Assembly: GCA_018262455.1 (NCBI GenBank)
Contig: JAGSPR010000334.1
Location: 1 to 7,637, forward strand
Reading direction: 5' to 3'
Length of the DNA stretch: 7,637 nt
DNA from: Deltaproteobacteria bacterium
GTDB taxonomy: Bacteria; Myxococcota; Polyangia; Haliangiales; Haliangiaceae
Below the pieces are notes generated by a model, which did no database searches, was not told the DNA's origin, and worked only from the letters and a program-made list of their open reading frames with translations. Numbering within the stretch: the first letter of the stretch is position 1; the number at the start of each line of letters is the position of its first letter. Positions 1 through 6,196 of this stretch are shown piece by piece. The position numbers and the translations under genes are program-made.

Positions 1-590
1 ACCGTGGCTACCGCGAGGAGAATGGCGTCGCCACCGGCTCGCAGCAGGCCACGTACGCCGCGATGAAGTTCATGATCGACAGCTGGCGCTGGCACGGCGT
101 GCCGTTCTACATGCGCGCCGGCAAGAAGCTGGCGGAACGGCTGACCGAGGTGAACATTCACTTCAAGAGCGTTCCGCTCGTGCTGTTCAAGGAGGAGGCC
201 GCTGGCTCGGTCTTGCAGCCCGCGGTGCTCACCCTCCGGATCCAGCCGCACGAGGGCATCTCGCTCCGCTTCGTCGCCAAGGTCCCGGGCGAGAACATCA
301 ACGTTGGCAACGTGCTGATGACGATGAACTATGCCGATGCTTTCAAGCGGCCGATCTCCGAGGCCTACGAGCGCCTCCTGCTCGACTGCATGCGCGGCGA
401 TGCGACCCTGTTCAACCGTCGGGACTCGGTCGATCGCGCGTGGGAGCTGATCCAGCCCGTCCTCCAGGTCTGGGAGGCCACGCCGGGCGTGCACTTCTAC
501 GACGCCGGGAGCCCCGGGCCGGTCGAAGCCGACCGGATGCTGGCCCGCCACGGCCACAGCTGGCGCGAGCTCGCATCGCCCTCGAAGTAG
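1..590 (+). CDS. zwf: Glucose-6-phosphate dehydrogenase, C-terminal part (5' end outside window)
   Basis: This enzyme oxidises glucose 6-phosphate to 6-phosphogluconolactone with NAD(P)+, the first step of the oxidative pentose phosphate pathway, in the cytosol. The first complete codon is at base 3, and 195 residues remain before TAG at 588-590. Full-length family members have about 500 residues, so only the C-terminal dimerisation/substrate domain is present; the catalytic His region and the Rossmann domain lie upstream. Family hallmarks visible are GYREENGV, the IDSWRWHGVPFYMRAGKK block (the GK lysine near bases 120-125 belongs to the substrate-binding loop in characterised enzymes), TEVNIHFK, and the C-terminal FNRRDSVDRAWELIQPVLQVW helix region. 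The end looks normal. The next gene starts 37 bp downstream on the same strand, but no pgl or gnd follows, so no pentose-phosphate operon can be seen on this side. Confidence 0.97.
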   Translation, partial: RGYREENGVATGSQQATYAAMKFMIDSWRWHGVPFYMRAGKKLAERLTEVNIHFKSVPLVLFKEEAAGSVLQPAVLTLRIQPHEGISLRFVAKVPGENINVGNVLMTMNYADAFKRPISEAYERLLLDCMRGDATLFNRRDSVDRAWELIQPVLQVWEATPGVHFYDAGSPGPVEADRMLARHGHSWRELASPSK

Positions 591-627
591 GCAAGGACCC
601 GATTCGCGCCGCCGTTGTCCAAGCCGC

Positions 628-1917
628 GTGATGCGCCGTCCCGTGCTGGCCGCCCTGGTTGCAGGCGTGGCGATCCTGGCAGCCACGTTGATCGCGGTCA
701 CGGCACCGCACCCCGAGGGGCCGTTCAAGCGGCCAGGCGTGCCGCCGGCGGTCGGGGCATACCGCGCGGGCGGGGCGCCGGCTCATGATGTGGCGATCGA
801 GCACGTGCTCGGCGAGCTGGCGAACCTGGCGCCCGCCACGGCCGAACGGCATGGCCGGGCGAGCGTGCTGCGCGAGCGTCCGGCGATCCCCGCCATGGCG
901 TGGCGGGGCCTCGTCGACAGCCTCGAGCGGTTCGACGCGACCGCAGTCGACCGAGCGTATGACGACGAGGTGGCGGAGCTGCGCGCCTATGTCCAGACCG
1001 TGTCGGATCAACTCGCGGGGGCGGGGCTCGGTTACTTCCTCGACCTCGAGATGACGCCGAGTCATCAGCCGGTGATCGCGGCGTATCGAGTCGAGAAGGT
1101 GACCTTCGTGCGCGCCGATCGCGAGCGCGTTCGCGTGCTCGATCTGCGAGCGCTCGTTCCTGACACGAGCCGTACGCTGCTTGGCATGAAGCCCGCCGGC
1201 TTGAACGATCCGGTGGTGCTGCTCGACGAGATCGATGGGCACGTGAAGACCCAGCTGTTGCCGGTGCTCGACGGGCGGGCGTACACGCTGGCCGACGATG
1301 GCTGGGCACACACGGCGCGCGCGCGGGTGGCTGCAGATGCCGCAGGCCAGGCGGTGCGCCGCGAGCTCACGAGCGCGCTCGGCTCCGATCGGGACGTGAT
1401 GGACCGCGCCCTTGCGCGGAGCACGAAGCTGGTGCTGGCCTCGATCCGGCACCACGAGGCCCAGCATGGGCTCGAGCAGGAACACGTGCCCGCGCTCCCG
1501 TCGGTCCTCGCCGCGCTGGTCGGGCCGGTGCGCGACAGCCGCGGTCGCCCGGGCGCGCTCGCGATCCGCGCGCGCAATGAGCTGTCGGCGTACACGAGCC
1601 AGCTCGCGAGCGACATGTGGCTGCCGCAGGTCACGCTGTGGAGCCTGTCGCGACACGCGTTTCGCAGCGCCCGCAAGGGATCGCCGGAGTCATACGTGGC
1701 GGTGATCGTGCTCGAAGGGCTGGCGCGCCAGCTCGCGATCGCGTCCCCAGGGCCCGTGATCCATGGCGGCGAGATCGATCGCGATCGGCTCGCCGCGCTG
1801 GTCGCGCCTCTCGCGGCCCGGTCGACCGTCGAGCTTCGCTCCGCCGCGGCGCGGCTGTGGGCGGAGCTGTTCGGGGCGCCGCTCGTGCGGCTGGTCGATG
1901 ACGTGTTCGGCGAGTAG
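628..1917 (+). CDS. Uncharacterised membrane-anchored protein with HExxH (putative zinc metallopeptidase-like)
   Basis: I do not recognise this 429-residue protein as a named family. The N-terminus (MRRPVLAALVAGVAILAATL, residues 2-21, continuing hydrophobic to about 26) is a single signal-anchor or signal peptide with no lipobox Cys, so the rest is probably extracytoplasmic. Residues 276-280 read HEAQH, an exact HExxH zincin motif, inside a helix-like stretch (SIRHHEAQHGLEQEH). Thirty-eight residues later comes NELSAYTSQLASD, in which E318 is a plausible third zinc ligand of a gluzincin. The remainder is rich in Arg, Ala and acidic residues, with no repeats. Start choice: GTG at 628 is followed at once by ATG at 631; either is possible and no clear Shine-Dalgarno precedes them. 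It lies 37 bp after zwf and could be cotranscribed, but no functional link is visible. The coding call is firm; the peptidase role is inferred from the motif alone. Confidence 0.85.
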   Translation: MMRRPVLAALVAGVAILAATLIAVTAPHPEGPFKRPGVPPAVGAYRAGGAPAHDVAIEHVLGELANLAPATAERHGRASVLRERPAIPAMAWRGLVDSLERFDATAVDRAYDDEVAELRAYVQTVSDQLAGAGLGYFLDLEMTPSHQPVIAAYRVEKVTFVRADRERVRVLDLRALVPDTSRTLLGMKPAGLNDPVVLLDEIDGHVKTQLLPVLDGRAYTLADDGWAHTARARVAADAAGQAVRRELTSALGSDRDVMDRALARSTKLVLASIRHHEAQHGLEQEHVPALPSVLAALVGPVRDSRGRPGALAIRARNELSAYTSQLASDMWLPQVTLWSLSRHAFRSARKGSPESYVAVIVLEGLARQLAIASPGPVIHGGEIDRDRLAALVAPLAARSTVELRSAAARLWAELFGAPLVRLVDDVFGE

Positions 1918-1964
1918 GGCTAGGTATGACCACGCACGATCCTGTGTGCAAGCCAACACTCCTC

Positions 1965-1970
1965 TAGGTT
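1965..1970 (+). promoter_or_regulatory. Possible -10 hexamer TAGGTT for the DUF4388/J/TPR gene
   Basis: The 89-bp gap 1918-2006 is noticeably less G+C-rich than its surroundings and is the only sizeable same-strand intergenic region. It contains TAGGTT (TAnnnT form), which would put transcription start near 1977, about 30 nt before ATG 2007. CTAGGT occurs twice (1920-1925 and 1964-1969). No recognisable -35 element is present at the usual spacing, so this is only a weak candidate. Confidence 0.2.
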
Positions 1971-2006
1971 CTTGATGCGGGCGTCGGGATCGCGCCCAAT
2001 GGGTCG

Positions 2007-3629
2007 ATGCAGGTTGGCTCGATCCCCGTTCACCCAGGCGTGTTCGGGCAGGTGGCCGAGCGTGCCTGGGGAGCGACTCTCGCGTCCTTCGCGATCGAAC
2101 GTCGCACCGGCGAGCTTGTCGTGCACGCGCACGATGGCAAGCGGTACCGGATCGCGTTCCTGAACGGGGCGGTGGTCGCGGCCAGCTCGCCGGTGACCTC
2201 GGACTCGGTGGCGCGGATCGCCCTGACGAGCCACCTCGTATCGTCGTCCCAGATCCCGGCGATCGCACAGCGTCTTGCCACAGTCGCGGGGCGCGACGAG
2301 ATCGACGTGGTCGCCGAAGCGGCGCGACTCTCGGTGCAGCAGGCCGTGTCGCTGCGCCGCCGCGTGATCACGCAACGCGCTGCCCGCACGTTCTCGATCG
2401 ACCGCGGTGAGCTCGCGTTCGAGCGCGACCTCACGCTCTCGGTGATCCCCGGGATCGAGATCGAGCTCGGCGCCGCGGTCTACCTCGGTGTCCGGATGTA
2501 CCTGTCCGAGCCGCGGCTCGCGCAGGATCTGCGCACGCTCGGGGAGCGGTTCGTGCTTCGCTCCGACGCCGACCACACGCGCTTCGGCTTCACCGTTCTC
2601 GAACAGCCGATCCTCGAATCACTCCGAACCATGACGAGCCTCGCCGAGCTCGACGCGAGGCATCGCGACGTCGAGCCCCGGATCGCGCAGGCGATCGTGT
2701 ACGCGCTCGTGTCCTGCGGTGCCTGCGAGGTCATCGCGCCCGAGGATCGCGGGATCGTCGAGCTCCAGACGCGCACCCCGACCACGACCTGGCCCAAGCC
2801 GCGTGTGCCGACCGCGCGAACGAGTGCCGAGCCCGCCGCCGCGGTGTCGCGCACGAGGACGCAGAGCGCGTCGCCGGCGATCTCGCGGACGGTCACGGCG
2901 CGCCGCGACGCGTTCGCGGTTCGCCAGACCATCCTGGCAGGGCTCGCGCTACTCGAGGGCGGCGCCGATCACTTCGCGCTGCTGGGCGTCGCGCCCGGCT
3001 CATCACTTGATGTGATCCGCTCGGCGTACGTCGCGTTCGCGTCTCAGCTTCATCCGAGCAAGCTGCCGCAGGTCGATGCGCTGACGACGGCCGACGCCCA
3101 GCGGCTGTTCGGCGCGATCAACCTCGCCTTCGGCGTGCTGAACGATCCGGTCCGACGCGCCGAGTACACGACCAGACTCCACACGCCGAAGGCAGCGCGC
3201 CCTGCCGCCTCCCCAGCTGCAACCGCCGCGACCCAGGCCGAGGCCGCGTTCCATCGGGGTGTGCTCGCGCTCCGCCGAGAGGACCTCGAACATGCGATCG
3301 GCGAGCTCTCCCACGCGACCGAGCTTGCGCCGGAGGACGTCGACTACCACGCGATGCTGGCGTGGGCGCGGTTCTGCGCCGCGCACGACAAGCAGGAGAT
3401 CGCGAGCGAGACGCGCAAGGTGCTCGACAAGGCCGTCCGCAAATCGCCCAAGCCCATGATGGCGCGCTTCTACCTCGGCCGGGTCGAGCGGATGCTCGGT
3501 CGGCTTCGCGAGGCGCTGTTTCACTTCCGCGAGGTCCTGGATCTCGAGCCCGGGCACACCGATGCCGCGACCGAGGTCCGACTGCTCGAGCAGCGCGTCG
3601 CGGCGAACGAGCGCCACTCGAGGCGCTGA
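2007..3629 (+). CDS. DUF4388/PatA-like, J-domain and TPR multidomain protein
   Basis: This is a 540-residue cytosolic protein without signal or membrane segments. Residues 1-95 resemble the DUF4388 (PatA N-terminal-like) domain: 'GELVVHAHDGKRYRIAFLNG' followed by AVVAASSP. Residues 95-250 hold a helical region, including ILESLRTMTSLAELDARH and a winged-helix-like AIVYALVSCGACEVI. Residues about 252-305 form a Thr/Pro/Ala/Arg-rich, probably disordered linker. Residues 320-391 form a J domain (HFALLGVAPGSSLDVIRSAY, then AINLAFGVLNDPVRRAEY), but the HPD tripeptide needed to stimulate DnaK ATPase reads HPS (349-351). Residues 411-444 and 484-517 are TPR-like units ending in ELAPEDVDY and DLEPGHTDA. 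Such combinations are known in myxobacteria, where they are thought to serve signalling or scaffold roles; the partner is unknown. The start at ATG 2007 is the first usable codon after an in-frame TAG at 1965. A weak GGG lies just upstream. Confidence 0.9.
   Translation: MQVGSIPVHPGVFGQVAERAWGATLASFAIERRTGELVVHAHDGKRYRIAFLNGAVVAASSPVTSDSVARIALTSHLVSSSQIPAIAQRLATVAGRDEIDVVAEAARLSVQQAVSLRRRVITQRAARTFSIDRGELAFERDLTLSVIPGIEIELGAAVYLGVRMYLSEPRLAQDLRTLGERFVLRSDADHTRFGFTVLEQPILESLRTMTSLAELDARHRDVEPRIAQAIVYALVSCGACEVIAPEDRGIVELQTRTPTTTWPKPRVPTARTSAEPAAAVSRTRTQSASPAISRTVTARRDAFAVRQTILAGLALLEGGADHFALLGVAPGSSLDVIRSAYVAFASQLHPSKLPQVDALTTADAQRLFGAINLAFGVLNDPVRRAEYTTRLHTPKAARPAASPAATAATQAEAAFHRGVLALRREDLEHAIGELSHATELAPEDVDYHAMLAWARFCAAHDKQEIASETRKVLDKAVRKSPKPMMARFYLGRVERMLGRLREALFHFREVLDLEPGHTDAATEVRLLEQRVAANERHSRR
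3610..3627 (+). repeat. Perfect 6-bp-stem hairpin at the 3' end of the DUF4388/J/TPR gene
   Basis: AGCGCC (3610-3615) and GGCGCT (3622-3627) are exact reverse complements around a 6-nt loop, ending on the first base of the TGA stop codon. There is no T-run after it. It abuts the larger inverted repeat that begins at 3628, so the two could act together as a 3'-end structure. Alternatively it may be chance in a G+C-rich coding end. Confidence 0.35.
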
Positions 3630-3709
3630 AACGATGGCCGTCCACGGTCCCGCTCCGCAGGGCGGGGGGCGCCACCGCCCGTGGAGTGAGCTTGCCAGCC
3701 GATCGTTTC
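3628..3709. terminator. Nested inverted repeat filling a convergent gap; candidate bidirectional terminator
   Basis: The gap between the converging genes (3630-3711) is almost entirely one nested inverted repeat. The outer stem pairs GAAACGAT (3628-3635) with ATCGTTTC (3702-3709), then GGC (3636-3638) with GCC (3698-3700) past a single bulged G at 3701. The next stem pairs TCCACGG (3641-3647) exactly with CCGTGGA (3679-3685). Inside it, two alternative hairpins are possible: CCCGC/GCGGG (3649-3653 with 3662-3666), or GGGCGG/CCGCCC (3660-3665 with 3675-3680), the second competing with the middle stem. In either direction the outer 3' arm ends in GTTTC, giving a short T-run on both strands but no classic U-tract. 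Placement between converging genes supports transcription termination; a REP-like or other structured repeat is the alternative. Confidence 0.55.
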
Positions 3710-3711
3710 CG

Positions 3712-4779
3712 CTACTGCGACTTCGCGATCGTGACCTTGCGGATCACCACCGGCGGCACCGGGACATCATTGCCGCCGCGCGGCACGTTCGCGATCGTGG
3801 TGACGAGCTCGGTCTCCTTGCACTGGCCGAAGATCGTGTGGCGCCCGTCGAGGTGGGGGGAGCGCACTTCGTCGATGAAGAACTGGCTGCCGTTGGTGCG
3901 GGGGCCGGCGTTCGCCATCGCGAGCACGCCGGGCTTGTGCTGGAGGTCGGGCGCGATCTCGTCCTCGAACTGATAGCCCGGGCCGCCGGTGCCGACCCCG
4001 AGCGGATCGCCGCCCTGGACCATGAAGCCGGGGATCACGCGGTGGAACGTCAGGCCATCGTAGAACGGCTTGCCGCGCACCACCTTGCTGGTCTTCGGAT
4101 CGATCCACGACTTCTGACCGGTCGCGAGGCCGATGAAGTTGGCGACCGTCATCGGCGCCTTGTCCGCGAGTAGCTCGCAGTGCAGCGTGCCCTTGGAGGT
4201 GTCGAGCGTCGCCACGAGGCGGGGCCCAGTGCCGCGGAGCGTCTTGGTGTAGGTCGCGAGATCGGCGGCAACCGGCGGGCGCACGTCGAGCTCGATCGTC
4301 AGCTCGACGCGACGGTTCGCGCGCCGGCCCTCGTCGGTCGAGTTGTCGCGCAGCGCGCTCTCGGTCCCGCGGCCGCGCGCGTTCAGCCTGCTGGCGGCGA
4401 CGCCCTTCTTGCCAAGGTAGGTCTTGAGCGCGTCGGCTCGCGCCTGCGAGAGCTTCTGGAGCCAACCGCCGGTCCGGTCGCCGTCGGGCGCCCCGTCGTC
4501 CGTGAATACGTCGATGACGACCTTGTTGCCCGGGTCCTTCTGGAGCGCCTTGGCGACCTCATCGAGCAAGGGCAGGGCGGTCTTCTTGAGGGTGGCCTCA
4601 CCGATCTCGAACAGGTAGTCGGTCGAGATCGACGGTGATTGATCGATCTCGACCCGGGTCGACGTGACCTCGACCGAGGGGGGCGCGGCGCTCGCGACCG
4701 AGGGCGCGAGCAAGCCGAGACCAGGGGCCAGGCCAAGGGCCAGGGCGAACCAAACAGTCGAGATCCTGCGAGCAGTCAT
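3712..4779 (-). CDS. Exported OmpA-like peptidoglycan-binding domain fused to a cyclophilin-type peptidyl-prolyl isomerase
   Basis: This 355-residue protein (from ATG 4779) should isomerise proline peptide bonds in the periplasm while held at the cell wall. Residues 1-31 are a Sec signal peptide ([18 protein letters not shown], cleavage likely after VASA). Residues about 48-165 match the OmpA C-terminal domain: [15 protein letters not shown] (D94), [13 protein letters not shown] (R114) and [15 protein letters not shown]. Residues about 187-352 are a cyclophilin: [15 protein letters not shown] (245-259, with catalytic-type R247, F252 and Q255), [18 protein letters not shown] (284-301) and LDGRHTIFG. 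The position of human CypA Trp121 is Leu310, as in many bacterial cyclophilins. Only two Cys are in the mature chain (C201, C320). Start choice: an upstream GTG at 4797 would add six residues before the signal peptide and is less likely. The gene diverges from the acyltransferase across 37 bp. Both domain assignments are secure; the wall-anchored foldase role is inferred. Confidence 0.95.
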   Translation of the reverse strand: MTARRISTVWFALALGLAPGLGLLAPSVASAAPPSVEVTSTRVEIDQSPSISTDYLFEIGEATLKKTALPLLDEVAKALQKDPGNKVVIDVFTDDGAPDGDRTGGWLQKLSQARADALKTYLGKKGVAASRLNARGRGTESALRDNSTDEGRRANRRVELTIELDVRPPVAADLATYTKTLRGTGPRLVATLDTSKGTLHCELLADKAPMTVANFIGLATGQKSWIDPKTSKVVRGKPFYDGLTFHRVIPGFMVQGGDPLGVGTGGPGYQFEDEIAPDLQHKPGVLAMANAGPRTNGSQFFIDEVRSPHLDGRHTIFGQCKETELVTTIANVPRGGNDVPVPPVVIRKVTIAKSQ

Positions 4780-4785
4780 GGGCGG

Positions 4786-4791
4786 AATGTA
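4786..4791 (-). promoter_or_regulatory. Possible -10 hexamer TACATT just upstream of the OmpA-cyclophilin start
   Basis: Read on the minus strand, TACATT (TAnnnT, four of six matches to TATAAT) lies exactly 6 nt before ATG 4779. This would place transcription start at or next to the start codon, a leaderless arrangement. No Shine-Dalgarno is visible before this ATG, which is consistent. No good -35 is present. If translation instead began at GTG 4797, this site would be inside the gene and the idea would fail. Confidence 0.3.
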
Positions 4792-4804
4792 GCGCACGGT
4801 CGGG

Positions 4805-4810
4805 TAGGAT
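4805..4810 (+). promoter_or_regulatory. TAGGAT: possible -10 hexamer, or AGGA ribosome binding site, for the acyltransferase
   Basis: TAGGAT fits TAnnnT and lies exactly 6 nt before GTG 4817, mirroring the site on the opposite strand. The same bases contain AGGA (4806-4809), which would be a well-placed Shine-Dalgarno with a 7-nt spacer if the transcript starts further upstream, inside the opposing gene. The two readings are mutually exclusive. Either way it supports GTG 4817 as the start. Confidence 0.35.
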
Positions 4811-4816
4811 CACGCC

Positions 4817-6196
4817 GTGACGAAGCGCCTCACGCCCAGCGATGCCATGTTCCTCTACGGCGAGACGCGCGAGACGATGATGCACGTCGGGGGGCTGCTG
4901 CTGTTCTCACCACCGCCAGATGCCGATCCGGACCACTTACGTCACTTGATGGACGAGGTTCGGGCGGGATCCGCGGTGCAACGGCCGTTCAACCTCAAGC
5001 TGCGCCACCCGGATCTGCTCGCCAGCCCCCTGCAGGCGTGGGTGGATGTCGACCCCGACGACGTCGACGTCGAGTACCACGTCCGGCGGACCGCGCTGCC
5101 GTCCCCGGGCGACGAGCGCGAGCTCGGCATCGTGGTGTCACGCCTGCACGGCAACCCGATCGATCTGCACCGCCCGCCCTGGGAGCTCCACTTGATCGAG
5201 GGGCTCGAGGGGGGACGCTTCGCGATCTACGTGAAGGTCCATCACTCCCTGGTGGATGGGTTCACGGCGATGCGGATCCTGGTCAACGCGCTGTCGCTCG
5301 ATGCCTCCGACCGTCGCCGGCCGCTGTTCTTCTCGGTCCCCCTGCCTGCCCGACCCACTGCCCCCGAGGAGGAGGCCACCAGCATCCAGTATGCCGAGCT
5401 GATGGCGGCGGTGCGCGCTCACTACGGGGCGACCAAGACCGTCGGGCGTGCGCTGCTCCGGGTGGCCCAGGGTGGTCACGAGCTGGTGACGCCGCGCCAG
5501 GCGCCGAAGTGCGTGCTCAACGCACGGATCAGTCGCAGCCGACGGTTCGCGACCCAGAAGCTGCCGCTCGCGCGCCTCAAGGCGGTCGCGAAGGCTTCCG
5601 GAGGCACGCTCAACGACGTGATCCTCGCACTGTCGTCGTCGAGCCTGCGGCGCTACCTCGTCGAACGCGAGGCGCTCCCGGAGGCTCCGCTGATCGCGAT
5701 GTTGCCGGTCAGCCTGCGCGCGCGTGACGATGCCGGCGGCGGCAACGCGGTCGGCGCGATCCTGGCGTCGCTCGCGACCGATCTCGACGACCCGGCGGAG
5801 CGCCTCGCCACGATCATCAGCTCGACGGCCAAGGCGAAGCAGCAGCTCCAGGGGATGTCCCGCGGCGAGATCCTGTCGTACAGCGCGCTGCTCATCGCGC
5901 CTTCGATGTTGCAGATGGTCCCCGGGATCGCAGGGCACGTGCGGCCGACGTTCAACGTCGTGATCTCGAACGTCCCGGGGCCCGACCAGCCGCTGTACTT
6001 CCGGGGCGCGCGGCTCGAGTCCTCGTATCCACTCTCGATCCCGGTGCATGGCCAGGCGCTCAACATCACGGCCAACAGTTACGCGGGCTCGGTGTGCTTC
6101 GGGTTCACGGGCTGTCGCGACACGGTCCCGAAGCTGCAGCGCCTCGCGGTGTATTGCGGCGAGGCGCTCGGCGAGCTTGAGCGAGCCTTGGCATGA
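4817..6196 (+). CDS. Wax ester synthase/diacylglycerol acyltransferase (WS/DGAT) family protein
   Basis: WS/DGAT enzymes transfer an acyl group from acyl-CoA to a fatty alcohol or diacylglycerol, making storage wax esters or triacylglycerol at the membrane or lipid-body surface. The 459-residue length is normal. Hallmarks: N-terminal LTPSDAMFLYGETRETMMHVGG; PPW (120-122, the PLW-like motif); catalytic HHSLVDG (142-148, the HHxxxDG box whose second His is the general base); LND (N266-D267, the ND motif); and a C-terminal VVISNVPGP (N385-P389). All family motifs are intact, so it should be active. It starts at GTG with AGGA upstream. The stop codon overlaps the start of the esterase gene (ATGA), indicating an operon. 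Substrate choice (wax ester, triacylglycerol or another acyl acceptor) cannot be read from the sequence; some family members act on other acceptors. Confidence 0.95.
   Translation: MTKRLTPSDAMFLYGETRETMMHVGGLLLFSPPPDADPDHLRHLMDEVRAGSAVQRPFNLKLRHPDLLASPLQAWVDVDPDDVDVEYHVRRTALPSPGDERELGIVVSRLHGNPIDLHRPPWELHLIEGLEGGRFAIYVKVHHSLVDGFTAMRILVNALSLDASDRRRPLFFSVPLPARPTAPEEEATSIQYAELMAAVRAHYGATKTVGRALLRVAQGGHELVTPRQAPKCVLNARISRSRRFATQKLPLARLKAVAKASGGTLNDVILALSSSSLRRYLVEREALPEAPLIAMLPVSLRARDDAGGGNAVGAILASLATDLDDPAERLATIISSTAKAKQQLQGMSRGEILSYSALLIAPSMLQMVPGIAGHVRPTFNVVISNVPGPDQPLYFRGARLESSYPLSIPVHGQALNITANSYAGSVCFGFTGCRDTVPKLQRLAVYCGEALGELERALA

Noticed and set aside
412..1656. Long minus-strand open frame (414 codons) opposite zwf and the HEAQH protein
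   Set aside because: Its translation is Arg/His/Ala-rich with no recognisable domain, and it lies antisense to two well-supported genes. In very G+C-rich DNA such frames stay open because stop codons are rare.
1731..1796. Dense GATC/CGATCG palindromes (for example CGCGATCGCG near 1734), considered as HIP1-like or methylation-site clusters
   Set aside because: GATC- and CGATCG-type strings recur throughout the coding sequence as common Asp/Ile/Arg codon combinations; there is no clear local cluster beyond codon bias.
1934..1949. GCAC...GTGC inverted repeat in the gap before the multidomain gene, considered as an operator or hairpin
   Set aside because: Only four base pairs can form, which is expected by chance in this composition.
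1690..2576. Overlapping minus-strand frames across the 1918-2006 gap
   Set aside because: They are Arg-rich shadows of the two plus-strand genes; no start signal or domain supports a gene in the gap.
4759..4779. Twin-arginine (Tat) signal in the OmpA-cyclophilin protein because of ARRIS near its start
   Set aside because: The residues after RR do not fit the SRRxFLK pattern, and the hydrophobic core and VASA cleavage site look like an ordinary Sec signal.
4639..5727. Plus-strand open frame (362 codons) running from the OmpA-cyclophilin gene into the acyltransferase
   Set aside because: It crosses two firm genes in another frame, its product is Arg/Gly/Pro-rich with no domain, and it would span the divergent promoter region.
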